Assembly: GCF_008369105.1 (NCBI RefSeq)
Contig: NZ_VINQ01000008.1
Location: forward strand, 1 to 64,000
From: Aquicoccus porphyridii
GTDB lineage: Bacteria > Pseudomonadota > Alphaproteobacteria > Rhodobacterales > Rhodobacteraceae
DNA length: 64,000 nt
Reading direction: 5' to 3'
In this document: piece after piece, positions 8,842 to 19,204 of the stretch
Position numbering within the stretch: the first letter of the stretch is position 1
How the letters are laid out: the number at the start of each line of letters is the position of its first letter
Program-made: the position numbers and the translations under genes
Notes under the pieces: model-generated
Databases searched by the model: none
Told to the model about the DNA's origin: nothing
Seen by the model: only the letters and a program-made list of their open reading frames with translations

Positions 8842-10020
8842 TCAGTCGGCGGTGAGTGCCCGGGCGGCGGCCATGGCCGAACTCCATGCCCATTGGAAAT
8901 TGTAGCCGCCGAGCCATCCGGTGACATCCACGCATTCGCCGATGAAATAGAGACCGGGCACGGTTTTCGACATCATGCTTTGCGGGGAGATCCCGTCGGT
9001 TGCGACGCCGCCGGCCGTCACCTCGGCGGTGCGCCAGCCTTCGGTGCCCGAGGGGGTCAGGCGCCAATGGTGGAGCGTCTCGCAAAGCGGGCGCAGGCGG
9101 CTGTCGGGTTGATCGGCGAGATTGCCGTTGAGGTGCAGGGTGTCGGCGAGATACTGGGCGAGCCGTGCGGGCAGATGCGCCGCCAGCGCGGTGCCGATCT
9201 GTTTGCGCCCCGCGGTTTGACGTTCGGTGCGCAGGAGGTTGAAAAGATCGGCGCCGGGGGCGAGGTCGATGGTGATGGGTTGGCCCTCGGCCCAGAAGCT
9301 GGAGATTTGCAGGATCGCGGGGCCGGAGAGGCCGCGATGGGTGAACAGCATCGCCTCGTCAAAGCCGTGCCCGCCCGCATCGGCGCGCACCGGCAGCGAC
9401 ACGCCTGCGAGCGATGCAAAGCGGCCGTCGGGGAAGGTGAACGGCACCAGCGCGGGGCGGGGTGGCACCAGCGCATGGCCGAACTGGCGCGCGATGTCAT
9501 AGGCCAGCCCGCTCGCGCCCATTTTCGGGATCGACTTGCCCCCCGTCGCCACCACGAGACGGCGCGCGGTGACGATTTCGCGGCGGCCCTGCGTTTCGAG
9601 CGTGGCGTGAAAGTGGGTGCCGTCATGGCAAAGGTCGACGAGCGCGGTTTCGAGCCGAAGCTCGGCCCCGGCCCGTGCCATGAGGCCGCGCAGGAGATCG
9701 ACGAGCCCGGTCGCCTTGTCATCGAGAAAGAGCTGGCCCAGCGTTTTCTCGTGCCATGCGAGCCCGTGTTCGGAGATCAGCGAGATGAACTCCCAGTGGG
9801 TATAGCGGGCCAGCGCGGATTTGGCGAAATGCGGGTTGGTGCCGTGGAACTGTGCCGGGCCGCAATCGAGATTGGTGAAATTGCAGCGCCCGCCGCCGGA
9901 GATGCGGATCTTTTCGCCGGGCGCGCGGGCATGGTCGATCACCAGCGTGCCCGGCCCGGCATGGGCGGCGCACATCATGCCGGCGGCGCCGGCCCCGAGG
10001 ATGAGGGTTTCGACTTGCAT
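8842..10020 (-). CDS. HI0933/BaiN-type FAD-dependent oxidoreductase
   Basis: A 392-aa flavoprotein of the HI0933 family (related to BaiN/RdsA-type reductases). It has an N-terminal Rossmann motif LILGAGAAGMMCA at about residues 5–17, the signature EKIRISGGGRCNFTNL, an internal LVVATGGKSIPKMGASG block, and the C-terminal FIGECVDVTGWLGGYNFQWA that closes around FAD. The start at 10020 places the Rossmann motif right at the N-terminus as in homologues; an upstream in-frame start would only add low-complexity residues. It is convergent with the cytochromes and divergent from ftsW. The physiological substrate of most family members is unknown. Confidence 0.9.
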   Translation of the reverse strand: MQVETLILGAGAAGMMCAAHAGPGTLVIDHARAPGEKIRISGGGRCNFTNLDCGPAQFHGTNPHFAKSALARYTHWEFISLISEHGLAWHEKTLGQLFLDDKATGLVDLLRGLMARAGAELRLETALVDLCHDGTHFHATLETQGRREIVTARRLVVATGGKSIPKMGASGLAYDIARQFGHALVPPRPALVPFTFPDGRFASLAGVSLPVRADAGGHGFDEAMLFTHRGLSGPAILQISSFWAEGQPITIDLAPGADLFNLLRTERQTAGRKQIGTALAAHLPARLAQYLADTLHLNGNLADQPDSRLRPLCETLHHWRLTPSGTEGWRTAEVTAGGVATDGISPQSMMSKTVPGLYFIGECVDVTGWLGGYNFQWAWSSAMAAARALTAD

Positions 10021-10190
10021 GCGCGCGCCATGCCCGATGCGGGTGCGCGGGGCAAGAGGGGGCGACCCTGCGCCTGCCGCGAATCGTATGCTTCCCAAGG
10101 GCGAATCGCCGTGCTAAACTTGTTTGACAGACCCCGGTGAAGGGGCGGCCCGGAAACGGGACAAGAGGCAGAGTTGGCGGTGTTTTATCC

Positions 10191-11357
10191 ATGACGGAAA
10201 TGGTCTATGGCGCGGTGCCCGCGCGATCGGGCGATCCGATATTGCCCAGATGGTGGCGGACGGTGGACAAGTGGAGCCTGTCCTGCATCCTGATGCTGTT
10301 TGGCATCGGGCTTTTGCTGGCGCTGGCGGCAAGCGTGCCCCTGGCCGAAAAGAACGGGTTCGGGGCGTTCCATTACGTCACCCGGCAGGCGATTTTCGGC
10401 GTTGTGGCGCTGATCGTGATGCTAATCACGTCGATGTTGCCCCCCGATATGGTGCGTCGCCTTGCCGTGCTGGGGTTCCTGGTGGCGTTCGTGGCGCTGA
10501 TGGGGTTGCCGTTTTTCGGCACCGATTTCGGCAAGGGCGCGGTGCGGTGGTATTCGCTGGGATTTGCCAGTATCCAGCCGAGCGAGTTTCTCAAGCCCGG
10601 TTTCGTGGTCGTCGCGGCATGGATGATGGCCGCGAGCCAGGAAATCAACGGCCCGCCGGGCAAGAGCCTGTCGCTCATCCTGGCCGGGGTGATCGTGATC
10701 TTTCTGGCGCTACAGCCCGATTTCGGGCAGGCGGCGCTGATCTTGTTCGGATGGGGCGTGGTCTATTTCGTGGCCGGGGCGCCGATGGTCATTCTCCTGG
10801 CGCTGGCCGGTCTCGTGGTGCTGGGCGGGTCGTTCGCCTATAACGCCTCCGAGCATTTCGCGCGTCGGATCGACGGGTTTCTCAATCCCGAACTGGACCC
10901 GCGCACACAGCTTGGCTTTGCGTTCAACGCGATCCGCGAGGGCGGTCTGTTCGGGGTCGGCGTGGGCGAAGGGCAGGTCAAGTGGTCGTTGCCCGATGCG
11001 CATACCGATTTCATCATCGCCGTGGCCGCCGAGGAATACGGGCTGGTGCTTGTCCTCGTGATCATCACGCTTTATGCCAGCGTCGTTTTGCGGTCGCTCT
11101 GGCGGCTGGTGCGTGAGCGTGACCCGTTCATCCGGCTGGCGGGAACGGGGCTTGCCGCGATGTTCGGAGTTCAGGCGATGATCAACATGGGTGTGGCGGT
11201 GCGGCTTTTGCCGGCCAAGGGGATGACATTGCCCTTCGTGAGCTATGGTGGGTCTTCGCTGATCGCGGGGGGCATTGCGGTGGGGATGTTGCTGGCCCTG
11301 ACGCGGAGCCGTCCGCAGGGCGGAATTGACGAGATTTTTGGCCGCGCTGGGCGGTAG
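10191..11357 (+). CDS. ftsW: Septal peptidoglycan glycosyltransferase FtsW (SEDS family)
   Basis: SEDS-family polytopic membrane protein that polymerises glycan strands at the division septum together with FtsI. The 388-aa product has about ten TM helices and the SEDS blocks [34 protein letters not shown] and [21 protein letters not shown] 10191 gives a normal N-terminus; the SD is weak (GAGGCAG about 20 nt upstream), so the exact start is moderately sure. First gene of the ftsW–murG–murC run; murD and mraY, usually upstream, are not in the window. Confidence 0.94.
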   Translation: MTEMVYGAVPARSGDPILPRWWRTVDKWSLSCILMLFGIGLLLALAASVPLAEKNGFGAFHYVTRQAIFGVVALIVMLITSMLPPDMVRRLAVLGFLVAFVALMGLPFFGTDFGKGAVRWYSLGFASIQPSEFLKPGFVVVAAWMMAASQEINGPPGKSLSLILAGVIVIFLALQPDFGQAALILFGWGVVYFVAGAPMVILLALAGLVVLGGSFAYNASEHFARRIDGFLNPELDPRTQLGFAFNAIREGGLFGVGVGEGQVKWSLPDAHTDFIIAVAAEEYGLVLVLVIITLYASVVLRSLWRLVRERDPFIRLAGTGLAAMFGVQAMINMGVAVRLLPAKGMTLPFVSYGGSSLIAGGIAVGMLLALTRSRPQGGIDEIFGRAGR

Positions 11358-11398
11358 TAGGCCGAGAGGCGTGTCGGCGGTCGGCACAAGAGGATGAC

Positions 11399-12490
11399 AT
11401 GACGGAGCGGCAGAGACTTCTGGTCATCGCGGCGGGCGGTACGGGCGGGCACATGTTCCCGGCCCAGGCGCTGGCCGAGGTGATGCTGCGCAAGGGATGG
11501 CGGGTGAAACTGTCCACCGATGCGCGGGGTGCGCGCTATACTGGCGGGTTCCCGCATACGGTCGAGATCGAGCAGGTGGCGAGCGCCAGTTTCGTGCGCG
11601 GCGGGGTGCTGGCCAAGCTGGTGGCGCCGTTGCGCATCTTCGGTGGCACGCTGGCGGCGGCGTGGCGGATGTGGCGCGACCGGCCCGACGTGGTGGTCGG
11701 CTTTGGCGGCTATCCCGCGATTCCGGCGATGGCGGCGGCCCGGGTGCTGCGGCTGCCGCGGATGATCCATGAGCAGAACGGCGTGCTGGGCCGGGTGAAC
11801 CGCGTCTTTTCGCGGCGGGTCGACCGGGTCGCCTGTGGCACATGGCCCGCGGACCTGCCCGAGGGCGTCGCGGGCGTGCATACCGGCAACCCGGTGCGCG
11901 CCGCGGTGCAGGAGCGCGCCGGCGCGCCCTATATCCCGCCCGGCGATTACCCGATGTCGATCCTGGTGATCGGCGGTAGCCAGGGCGCGCGGGTTCTGAG
12001 CGATATCGTGCCGCCCGCGATTGCGGCGCTGCCGATGGATGTGCTGCGCAATATCCGGGTGAGCCACCAGGCGCGCGACGAGGACGGCGCGCGGGTGGCG
12101 CAATTTTACGCCGAAAACGGGGTCGACGCGGATGTGCAGCCATTTTTCCGCGACGTGCCGCGACGGATGAGCGAGGCACAACTTGTCATTTCGCGCGCAG
12201 GCGCGTCGAGCGTGGCCGATATCAGCGTGATCGGGCGACCGTCGATCCTCATTCCCTATCCGCATGCGACGGGCGATCACCAGAGCGCGAATGCGCGCGG
12301 GCTGACCGAGGCGGGTGGTGCGATCGTGATCCCTGAGAGCCGGGCGACGGTCGAGATCATGGCAGAGCAGATCGCAAGCATCCTGACCCAGCCCGACGGT
12401 GCGGTGAAGATGGCCCATGCGGCCCTGTCGGTGGGCAAGCCCGAGGCGACGGAAGAGCTTGTGGCGCTGGTCGAGGAACTGGCGGGCTAG
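11399..12490 (+). CDS. murG: UDP-GlcNAc transferase MurG (lipid II synthesis)
   Basis: Transfers GlcNAc from UDP-GlcNAc to lipid I, forming lipid II on the cytoplasmic face of the inner membrane. The 363-aa protein has the glycine-rich N-terminal loop [16 protein letters not shown], the second G-loop [13 protein letters not shown] and the nucleotide-binding block [27 protein letters not shown] (split motif). The SD AAGAGG precedes the ATG. 41 bp separate it from ftsW and 54 bp from murC, consistent with one operon. Confidence 0.96.
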   Translation: MTERQRLLVIAAGGTGGHMFPAQALAEVMLRKGWRVKLSTDARGARYTGGFPHTVEIEQVASASFVRGGVLAKLVAPLRIFGGTLAAAWRMWRDRPDVVVGFGGYPAIPAMAAARVLRLPRMIHEQNGVLGRVNRVFSRRVDRVACGTWPADLPEGVAGVHTGNPVRAAVQERAGAPYIPPGDYPMSILVIGGSQGARVLSDIVPPAIAALPMDVLRNIRVSHQARDEDGARVAQFYAENGVDADVQPFFRDVPRRMSEAQLVISRAGASSVADISVIGRPSILIPYPHATGDHQSANARGLTEAGGAIVIPESRATVEIMAEQIASILTQPDGAVKMAHAALSVGKPEATEELVALVEELAG

Positions 12491-12544
12491 GGCGCGGGCG
12501 ACGGTGGGTTGGCCCCACCAAGGGATGAGCAGGAAAGGTTCGAT

Positions 12545-13963
12545 ATGAGTGCAGCGGCGACCAAACTTCCCGGGGATGTGGGGATGATCCATTTCGTGGG
12601 GATCGGCGGGATCGGCATGTCGGGCATTGCCGAGGTCCTGATCAACCATGGCTATGCCGTGCAGGGGTCCGACCTGAAACGAAGCAAGATCACCACGCGG
12701 CTGGAAGGGATGGGCGCGCGGGTCTTCGAGGGTCAGCGGGCCGAGAACCTGGAAGGCGCCGAAGTGGTGGTGATCTCGTCCGCGATCAAGCCGGGCAATC
12801 CCGAACTCGACGAGGCGCGCAGGCGGGGCCTGCCGGTGGTGCGCCGGGCCGAGATGCTGGCCGAACTCATGCGGCTCAAATCCAATGTCGCGGTGGCGGG
12901 CACCCATGGCAAGACCACCACGACGACGATGGTGGCGGCGCTGCTGGATGCGGGGCGGTTCGATCCCACGGTGATCAATGGCGGCATCATCCATGCCTAT
13001 GGCAGCAATGCCCGCGTCGGGCAGGGCGAATGGATGGTGGTTGAGGCGGATGAGAGCGACGGCACCTTCAACCGTCTGCCAGCCACGATTGCGATCGTCA
13101 CCAATATCGACCCCGAGCATATGGAGCATTGGGGCACCGAGGAGAACCTGCACCGGGGATTTTACGATTTCGTCAGCAACATCCCGTTCTACGGGCTGGC
13201 GGTGTGCTGCACCGATGATGCCGATGTGCAGGCGCTGGTGGGCAAGATCACCGACCGGCGGGTGGTGACATACGGGTTCAACGCGCAGGCCGATGTGCGG
13301 GCAGTGAACCTGCGCTATGACAAGGGTATCGCGCATTTCGACATCGCGTTTCAGGCCGAGGGGCGGGTGATTAAGGGCTGCACCCTGCCGATGCCGGGCG
13401 ATCACAATGTCAGCAACGCGCTCGGCGCGGTGGCGGTGGCGCGTCATCTTGGCATGAAGCCCGACGAAATCCGCGAGGCGCTGGCCGGGTTCAAGGGGGT
13501 CGGGCGGCGCTTTACCCGCGTGGGCGAGGTGGGCGGCGTGACCATCATCGACGATTACGGCCACCACCCGACCGAGATCGCCGCCGTTCTCAAGGCCGCG
13601 CGGCAGGCCATCGGCACCGATCCGGGCGGCCGGATCATCGCGGTGCATCAGCCGCACAGGTATACCCGCCTGCACCACCATTTCGATGCGTTCTGTTCGG
13701 CGTTCAACGAGGCCGACATGGTGGCGATTGCCGAAGTCTATGCCGCTGGTGAGGCGCCAATCGAAGGGGCAAACCGGGAGGCATTGGTCGCGGGGCTGAT
13801 TGCTCATGGCCATCGGCATGCATGCGGGATCGACGGTCTGGACGATCTGGTGCGGCTGGTGCGGGAGCAGGCACGGCCCGGCGACATGGTGGTCTGCCTC
13901 GGCGCGGGCACGATCAGCGGCTGGGCGAACGCCCTGCCTGAACGGCTTGGTGCCGGGGAATGA
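12545..13963 (+). CDS. murC: UDP-N-acetylmuramate–L-alanine ligase
   Basis: ATP-dependent ligase that adds L-alanine to UDP-MurNAc, the first amino acid of the stem peptide. The 472-aa protein contains the N-terminal Rossmann block [17 protein letters not shown], the Mur-ligase P-loop [16 protein letters not shown], the ADESDGTF motif and the C-terminal [12 protein letters not shown] and HQPHRYTR motifs. ATG 12545 follows AGGAAAGG; an upstream in-frame start at 12509 would add residues not seen in homologues. Confidence 0.96.
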   Translation: MSAAATKLPGDVGMIHFVGIGGIGMSGIAEVLINHGYAVQGSDLKRSKITTRLEGMGARVFEGQRAENLEGAEVVVISSAIKPGNPELDEARRRGLPVVRRAEMLAELMRLKSNVAVAGTHGKTTTTTMVAALLDAGRFDPTVINGGIIHAYGSNARVGQGEWMVVEADESDGTFNRLPATIAIVTNIDPEHMEHWGTEENLHRGFYDFVSNIPFYGLAVCCTDDADVQALVGKITDRRVVTYGFNAQADVRAVNLRYDKGIAHFDIAFQAEGRVIKGCTLPMPGDHNVSNALGAVAVARHLGMKPDEIREALAGFKGVGRRFTRVGEVGGVTIIDDYGHHPTEIAAVLKAARQAIGTDPGGRIIAVHQPHRYTRLHHHFDAFCSAFNEADMVAIAEVYAAGEAPIEGANREALVAGLIAHGHRHACGIDGLDDLVRLVREQARPGDMVVCLGAGTISGWANALPERLGAGE

Positions 13964-14051
13964 ACGGGCGTCGGCCCCTGGCAGGTTGAGCGTGGTGACT
14001 CCCGGTAAATCTTGATTGAGTATATGAAGAAAGATGAAAGGGGAGTCCGGG

Positions 14052-14147
14052 ATGTATCAGGTTTATCCGCTAAGGCCGTTGGCGCCGGGTTCATGGTCTG
14101 GGCGCACCCTATGCGATGATCCCCTGTCGGTGGGGCGGATCGGATGA
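14052..14147 (+). CDS. Candidate 31-aa small protein or leader peptide upstream of the first DUF2484 gene
   Basis: Too short for ordinary gene calling. ATG 14052 has a strong SD (GGGGAG, 8–9 nt upstream), and a 31-codon frame with sequence MYQVYPLRPLAPGSWSGRTL at its start runs to a TGA that overlaps the next gene's ATG in the canonical ATGA arrangement (14144–14147). This suggests translation coupled to the following gene. No known family is recognised and there are no membrane features. It could equally be a chance frame between murC and DUF2484. Confidence 0.4.
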   Translation: MYQVYPLRPLAPGSWSGRTLCDDPLSVGRIG

Positions 14148-14422
14148 GTGAGGCGTTGATCGCGGCAAGCCTTTGGGTGCTGGCCGCCACGATGGTGGCG
14201 TTTCTGCCGATGCGGCAGCAATATCGGCCGGGGCTCGTCCTGTTGATCGCGGCGCCGGGGGTGATTGCCTGGATCGGGGTTGCGCACGGGGCAGTGATGG
14301 CGGTTCTGGGCGCGGCGGCATTCGTGTCGATGTTTCGCAACCCGTTGCGATACCTGTGGCGTCGGGCAAGGGGCGCTGCGCCGGAATTGCCGTCGGAGCC
14401 GAACCGGGAGGGACCGAGGTGA
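14144..14422 (+). CDS. DUF2484 family membrane protein, copy 1
   Basis: A 92-aa protein with three hydrophobic stretches (SEALIAASLWVLAATMVAFLP, VLLIAAPGVIAWIGVAHGAVMAVLGAAAFVSMF) and a basic, polar tail after FRNPLRYLWRRAR. It fits DUF2484, a short family found between murC and murB in Rhodobacterales. It overlaps the candidate leader ORF by 4 nt and the next gene by 4 nt (GTGA). The location suggests a role linked to envelope synthesis, but no function is established. Confidence 0.75.
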   Translation: MSEALIAASLWVLAATMVAFLPMRQQYRPGLVLLIAAPGVIAWIGVAHGAVMAVLGAAAFVSMFRNPLRYLWRRARGAAPELPSEPNREGPR

Positions 14423-14667
14423 ACCTGTCGCTGATCGCGCTTTTCGTCTGGCTGGTGGTGGCGAACATGGCGGCGATGCTGCCTTCGAAGGACAACCACT
14501 GGCGGCGGGCCTATGGGCTGATGGCGACGGGGCTGCCGCTGCTCTTGTGGATCTTCTGGGAAAACCCGTGGTGGGTGGGTCTGCTGGCGCTGGTGGCGGG
14601 GCTGAGCGTGCTGCGCTGGCCGGTGATTTACCTGATGCGCTGGCTGCGGCGAAAGGTGGCGCGATGA
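14419..14667 (+). CDS. DUF2484 family membrane protein, copy 2
   Basis: An 82-aa protein starting at GTG 14419, which overlaps the previous stop (GTGA) and has GGGAGGGA upstream. The layout is the same as copy 1: LIALFVWLVVANMAAMLPS, then a second hydrophobic block and RWPVIYLMRWLRRK, matching FRNPLRYLWRR of copy 1 in position. The two genes are therefore a tandem, diverged pair. Its last codons overlap the start of the next small membrane gene by 4 nt (ATGA). Confidence 0.75.
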   Translation: MNLSLIALFVWLVVANMAAMLPSKDNHWRRAYGLMATGLPLLLWIFWENPWWVGLLALVAGLSVLRWPVIYLMRWLRRKVAR

Positions 14668-14924
14668 TCTATGCCATTCCGCTGCTGTTCCTGACCGGGG
14701 GCGTGATCCTTGGTGTGGTGCTGGCGCGGCACGCACGTTGGGGGGCGTTCTGGTCGGCGGTTGTGGCGGCGACGGTGCTGGCCGGGTGGCTTTTTCTTAG
14801 TGCGCAAGGCAAGACCGATGGGTGGGACGCGATTGCCACCTTCCTGCCCGCGCTGTTGTTGCTGGCGCCGATGGCGTTGGGGATGTTGCTGGGCGCCGCG
14901 GTGGTCCGCATGAGAGGCAGGTGA
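14664..14924 (+). CDS. Small three-helix membrane protein, unknown family
   Basis: An 86-aa protein made almost wholly of three hydrophobic segments (YAIPLLFLTGGVILGVVLA, FWSAVVAATVLAGWLFLSA, ATFLPALLLLAPMALGMLLGAAVV) with basic ends (RHAR, RMRGR) on the likely cytoplasmic side. It starts in the ATGA overlap with the second DUF2484 gene, so translation is probably coupled, and lies 67 bp before murB. I do not recognise a named family. Its position in the dcw cluster hints at an envelope role; this is inference. Confidence 0.65.
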   Translation: MIYAIPLLFLTGGVILGVVLARHARWGAFWSAVVAATVLAGWLFLSAQGKTDGWDAIATFLPALLLLAPMALGMLLGAAVVRMRGR

Positions 14925-14991
14925 ATGCGTGCCGGGTTTCGTGGGCGTGGGGCGTGGTGTATGTCGCCCGAAACGAAGAGAGCATTGATCC

Positions 14992-15930
14992 ATGGCTGAC
15001 ATGCCCGAGGTGCGGGGAAAGCTGATCCCCGGCAAGAGGTTGAGCGAATTGACGTGGTTGCGCGTGGGCGGGCCGGCGGACTGGCTGTTCATGCCGGCGG
15101 ATGCCGGGGATCTTGCCGGTTTTCTGGCGGCGCTTGATCGTGCGGTGCCGGTCTTTCCGATGGGGGTGGGCAGCAACCTCATTGTGCGCGACGGCGGTTT
15201 GCGTGCGGTGGTGATCCGCATGGGGCGCGGTTTCAACGGGATCGAGATCGAAGGGAACCGGGTGCGAGCGGGGGCGGCGGCGCTTGATGCGCATGTCGCG
15301 CGCAAGGCGGCGCAGGCGGGGATCGACCTGACCTTTCTGCGCACCATACCGGGCAGCATCGGCGGCGCGGTGCGGATGAATGCGGGCTGTTACGGCACCT
15401 ATGTGGCGGATGTCCTGATCGAGGCCAAGGCGGTGACGCGGGCGGGCGAGGTGGTCACGCTGGGCGCGCAGGAGCTCAATTTTCGCTATCGCCAGAGCGA
15501 TCTGCCCGAGGGCTGGGTGATCGTCGAGGCGGTCTTCGAGGGGCCGGAAGGTGTGCCCGAGACCCTGGAGGCGCGGATGCAGGAGCAGATCGCCAAGCGC
15601 GATGCCACCCAACCCGTGAAAGAGCGCAGCGCAGGCAGCACGTTCCGCAACCCGGCGGGCTTTTCATCGACCGGACAGGCGGATGACACGCACGAGATGA
15701 AGGCGTGGAAGGTGATTGACGCGGCCGGTATGCGCGGCGCGCGGCGCGGTGGGGCGCAAATGAGTGAAAAACACTCCAATTTCCTGATCAACACCGGGCA
15801 GGCAAGTGCGGCGGATCTCGAACAACTGGGCGAAGATGTGCGAAAAAAGGTTTACGATTCCAGCGGTATCACGCTAGAGTGGGAAATCATGAGGGTCGGC
15901 GAACCGGCTCCGGAACAAGGGTCGCGATAA
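14992..15930 (+). CDS. murB: UDP-N-acetylenolpyruvoylglucosamine reductase
   Basis: FAD enzyme that reduces UDP-GlcNAc-enolpyruvate to UDP-MurNAc with NADPH. The 312-aa protein has the type I/II MurB FAD pattern ([26 protein letters not shown]), the [18 protein letters not shown] block and the catalytic region SAGSTFRNP (the Ser that donates a proton) followed by [30 protein letters not shown] (split). The N-terminus [14 protein letters not shown] is typical of alphaproteobacterial forms. Confidence 0.96.
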   Translation: MADMPEVRGKLIPGKRLSELTWLRVGGPADWLFMPADAGDLAGFLAALDRAVPVFPMGVGSNLIVRDGGLRAVVIRMGRGFNGIEIEGNRVRAGAAALDAHVARKAAQAGIDLTFLRTIPGSIGGAVRMNAGCYGTYVADVLIEAKAVTRAGEVVTLGAQELNFRYRQSDLPEGWVIVEAVFEGPEGVPETLEARMQEQIAKRDATQPVKERSAGSTFRNPAGFSSTGQADDTHEMKAWKVIDAAGMRGARRGGAQMSEKHSNFLINTGQASAADLEQLGEDVRKKVYDSSGITLEWEIMRVGEPAPEQGSR

Positions 15931-16003
15931 AGACCGGCCCGTTCAGGCAGCAAGAGCGAAACAAGGGTCACAAAAGGCCCGCGATATTGAGGCAGTGACA
16001 GGC

Positions 16004-16933
16004 ATGTCGGGCGGAGTCCCCCCGAAAGTAGTGGTGTTGATGGGCGGCCCATCTGCCGAGCGCGAGGTCTCGCTCGCCACCGGCAAGGGGTGTGGCGAGG
16101 CGCTGCGCAGCGAGGGGTTCGACGTTGTCGAACTCGATGCCGGGCGCGATCTGGTGGCCCGTCTGGACGAGATCAGGCCCGATGTCGTGTTCAATGCGCT
16201 GCATGGCCGTTGGGGCGAGGATGGCTGTGTGCAGGGGATGCTCGAATGGCTGGGCCTGCCCTATACCCATTCGGGGGTTCTGGCCTCGGCGCTGGCCATG
16301 GACAAGCAACGCAGCAAGGAGGTCTACCGTGCCGCGGGGCTGCCTGTGGTCGAGAGCGTTCTGGCCCGCCGCGAGGATGTGTCGGCACGCCATGTGATGG
16401 CGCCACCCTATGTGGTCAAACCCTATAACGAAGGCTCATCCGTGGGCGTCTATATCGTGCACGAAGCCGCGAACGGTCCACCGCAACTGGCCGAGGACAT
16501 GCCCGATGTCGTGATGGTCGAGACCTATGCGCCGGGGCGCGAATTGACCACCACGGTGATGGGGGGCGAAGCGGGTGATCCCGGGGCGCTGGGTGTCACC
16601 GATATCGTGACCGATGGCTGGTATGATTATCACGCGAAATATTCCGAAGGCGGCTCGCGGCACGTGGTGCCCGCCGATCTGCCCGCCGAGATTTACGATA
16701 CCTGCCTCGAGTATGCGCTGCGCGCGCATCGGGCGCTGGGGTGCCGCGGGGTGACCCGGACCGATTTTCGCTGGGACGAGGCGCGGGGGCTTGATGGTCT
16801 TGTCCTGCTTGAAACCAACACCCAGCCGGGGATGACGCCCACGTCGCTGGCCAACGAGCAGGCCGAGACCCGGGGCATCAGTTTCGGCGCCTTGTGCCGC
16901 TGGATGGTAGAGGACGCGTCATGCAACCGATGA
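16004..16933 (+). CDS. ddl: D-alanine–D-alanine ligase
   Basis: ATP-grasp ligase that makes D-Ala-D-Ala for the peptidoglycan stem peptide. The 309-aa protein carries the N-terminal [14 protein letters not shown] block, the ATP-binding [15 protein letters not shown] and the Mg2+/ATP motif [18 protein letters not shown] 16004 (GAGG 11 nt upstream) is preferred over GTG 15995, which would sit only 2 nt from that SD. The end overlaps ftsQ by 13 nt. Confidence 0.96.
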   Translation: MSGGVPPKVVVLMGGPSAEREVSLATGKGCGEALRSEGFDVVELDAGRDLVARLDEIRPDVVFNALHGRWGEDGCVQGMLEWLGLPYTHSGVLASALAMDKQRSKEVYRAAGLPVVESVLARREDVSARHVMAPPYVVKPYNEGSSVGVYIVHEAANGPPQLAEDMPDVVMVETYAPGRELTTTVMGGEAGDPGALGVTDIVTDGWYDYHAKYSEGGSRHVVPADLPAEIYDTCLEYALRAHRALGCRGVTRTDFRWDEARGLDGLVLLETNTQPGMTPTSLANEQAETRGISFGALCRWMVEDASCNR

Positions 16934-17811
16934 CCGGCGAGAAGCGGGTATCGAAGCCGGACCCCGCCCCGAGCCGGTGGGCCTATCGCTTTCAGCGGCT
17001 GATGTTGACGCCGGTTTTCCGCAACCTGCTGCGGTTCGGCGTGCCCTTTGGCCTGTGCCTGCTCGCAGGGTTGATTTACCTTTCCGACGAAGGTCGCCGT
17101 GATGCAATTCGGCTGGCAATTGCCGATATCCGGACCGAGATTTACACCCGTCCCGAATTTACCGTGCAACTGATGGCGGTGGACGGGGCGAGCGACGGGG
17201 TGAGCGAGGATATCCGCGAAATCGTTCCCTACGATTTTCCGGTATCGTCCTTTGATCTCGATCTCGAAACGATCCGGCAGGACGTTGCCGGTTTGGCCGG
17301 GGTGAAAAGCGCAAGCGTGCGCATCCGCAATGGCGGTGTGCTTCAGATCGACGTCGTCGAGCGTCAGCCCGTGGCACTGTGGCGGGATGCCGATGGACTT
17401 TACCGCGTCGATATCGAAGGGGTCGTTCTGGATGACGTGGCGCATCGGGCCGCGTATCCCGAACTGCCGCTTTTGGCAGGAACCGGCGCAGACCGGCATT
17501 TGCAGGAAGCAATGGCCATATATGCAGCTAGCGGACCACTGGCCCCGCGGCTGCGTGGGCTGGTGCGCAAGGGCGAGCGACGCTGGGATGTCGTTCTGGA
17601 CCGGGGGCAGAGAATCCTGCTGCCCGAACATGCGCCGGTGCAGGCCCTGGAACGGGTGATCGCGCTGTCGGATGCACAGGACATGCTGGCGCGCGATCTC
17701 GTGGCAGTGGACATGCGCCTGGCCGAGCGCCCGACGCTCCGCATGAGCCAGAACGCGGTCGAGAACTGGTGGGAAATCAGAAGTATATCGGTGGAGAACG
17801 ACGGATCATGA
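16921..17811 (+). CDS. ftsQ: Cell division protein FtsQ
   Basis: Bitopic division protein linking the early and late divisome. The 296-aa product has a 35-residue basic cytoplasmic N-terminus, one TM segment ([17 protein letters not shown]), the periplasmic POTRA domain beginning at [14 protein letters not shown] and the FtsQ/DivIB beta domain. ATG 16921 follows GAGGACG and lies within the ddl coding end (13-nt overlap). Its stop overlaps the ftsA start by 4 nt (ATGA). Confidence 0.93.
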   Translation: MQPMTGEKRVSKPDPAPSRWAYRFQRLMLTPVFRNLLRFGVPFGLCLLAGLIYLSDEGRRDAIRLAIADIRTEIYTRPEFTVQLMAVDGASDGVSEDIREIVPYDFPVSSFDLDLETIRQDVAGLAGVKSASVRIRNGGVLQIDVVERQPVALWRDADGLYRVDIEGVVLDDVAHRAAYPELPLLAGTGADRHLQEAMAIYAASGPLAPRLRGLVRKGERRWDVVLDRGQRILLPEHAPVQALERVIALSDAQDMLARDLVAVDMRLAERPTLRMSQNAVENWWEIRSISVENDGS

Positions 17812-19136
17812 TCGAGCTCTATGAATCTCAGAGGGCGATGCGCAACATGCGCAAGGCGGCGATGCAACGCGGCGTGGTGGCCGTGCTGGACGTGGGCACA
17901 TCCAAGATTGCCTGCCTGGTGCTGCGCTTTGACGGGGTCGACCCGGCCGGAGGCGATGTCGGTTCGATGGCGGGCCAGGCCGGGTTCCGGGTGATTGGCG
18001 CGGCGACCACACGATCGCGCGGCGTGCGGTTCGGCGAGATCGAGGCCATGGCCGAGACCGAACGCGCGATCCGCACGGCGGTGCAGGCAGCGCAGAAAAT
18101 GGCCAATATCCGCGTCGATCATGTCATCGCCTGTTTCTCGGGGGCGGGGCCTCGCAGTTACGGGCTGGCGGGCGAGGTCGATCTCGATGGGACGGTCGTG
18201 ACCGAACAGGATATAAGCCGGGTGCTGAGCGCCTGTGATGTGCCCGATTACGGGCAGGGCCGCGAAGTCCTGCATGCACAGCCGGTGAATTTTGCGCTCG
18301 ACCACCGTTCGGGCCTGATTGACCCACGCGGGCAGATGGGCACACGCCTGGCCACGGACATGCATATGGTGACGGTCGAGGCGGCCGCGGTCCAGAATCT
18401 TGCCCATGCGGTGCGGCGTTGTGATCTGGAACTGGCGGGGGTCGCCAGCTCGGCCTATGTCTCGGGCGTTGCGGCGCTTGTCGAGGACGAACAGGAACTG
18501 GGCGCCGCCTGTATCGACATGGGCGGCGGCACGACCGGCATTTCGATCTTCATGAAAAAGCACATGATCTATGCCGATGCGGTGAGCATGGGCGGCGACC
18601 ACGTGACCAGCGATATTTCACTGGGGCTTCAGGTGCCACCCGCCACCGCCGAACGGCTCAAGACCTTTCTGGGCGGTGTCGTGGCCACGGGGATGGATGA
18701 TCGCGAGATGATCGACCTCGAAGGCGAGACCGGCGATTGGGAACATGACCGGCGTCAGGTGAGTCGGGCCGAGTTGATCGGGATCATGCGTCCGCGGGTC
18801 GAGGAGATTCTCGAAGAGGTGCGCGTGCGGCTGGATGCGGCCGGGTTCGAGCACCTGCCGAGCCAGCAGATCGTGCTGACCGGTGGGGGCAGCCAGATCC
18901 CGGGGCTTGACGGGCTGGCCTCGAAAATCCTTGGGCAGCAGGTGCGTCTGGGCCGACCGATGCGGGTGCACGGATTGCCACAGGCGGCGACCGGGCCGGG
19001 TTTTGCCAGCGCCGTGGGCATGTGCCTTTTCGCGGCCCATCCGCAGGATGAATGGTGGGATTTCGAACTGCCGGTCGAGAAATACCCCGCCCGCTCGCTG
19101 CGCCGCGCGGTCAAATGGTTCAAGGACAACTGGTGA
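17808..19136 (+). CDS. ftsA: Cell division protein FtsA (actin-like)
   Basis: Actin-fold ATPase that tethers FtsZ to the membrane. The 442-aa protein has the phosphate-1 motif VAVLDVGTSKIACLVL, the phosphate-2 motif ACIDMGGGTTGISIF, the adenosine motif VLTGGGSQIPGLDGLA and a C-terminal amphipathic membrane-targeting helix (SLRRAVKWFKDNW). It begins in the ATGA overlap with ftsQ. The usual next gene, ftsZ, is absent: the following sequence is a short gap and a tRNA on the other strand. Confidence 0.96.
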   Translation: MIELYESQRAMRNMRKAAMQRGVVAVLDVGTSKIACLVLRFDGVDPAGGDVGSMAGQAGFRVIGAATTRSRGVRFGEIEAMAETERAIRTAVQAAQKMANIRVDHVIACFSGAGPRSYGLAGEVDLDGTVVTEQDISRVLSACDVPDYGQGREVLHAQPVNFALDHRSGLIDPRGQMGTRLATDMHMVTVEAAAVQNLAHAVRRCDLELAGVASSAYVSGVAALVEDEQELGAACIDMGGGTTGISIFMKKHMIYADAVSMGGDHVTSDISLGLQVPPATAERLKTFLGGVVATGMDDREMIDLEGETGDWEHDRRQVSRAELIGIMRPRVEEILEEVRVRLDAAGFEHLPSQQIVLTGGGSQIPGLDGLASKILGQQVRLGRPMRVHGLPQAATGPGFASAVGMCLFAAHPQDEWWDFELPVEKYPARSLRRAVKWFKDNW

Positions 19137-19204
19137 CTGGCCGACAGATCGTGTGCCGGTTGTTCGATGGCCCCGGCCTTGTTTGGAAAACCTGAGAGGT
19201 GATT

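Noticed and set aside
11243-13819. An 858-codon minus-strand frame opposite murG/murC
   Set aside because: Shadow of conserved Mur ligase genes with no motif of its own.
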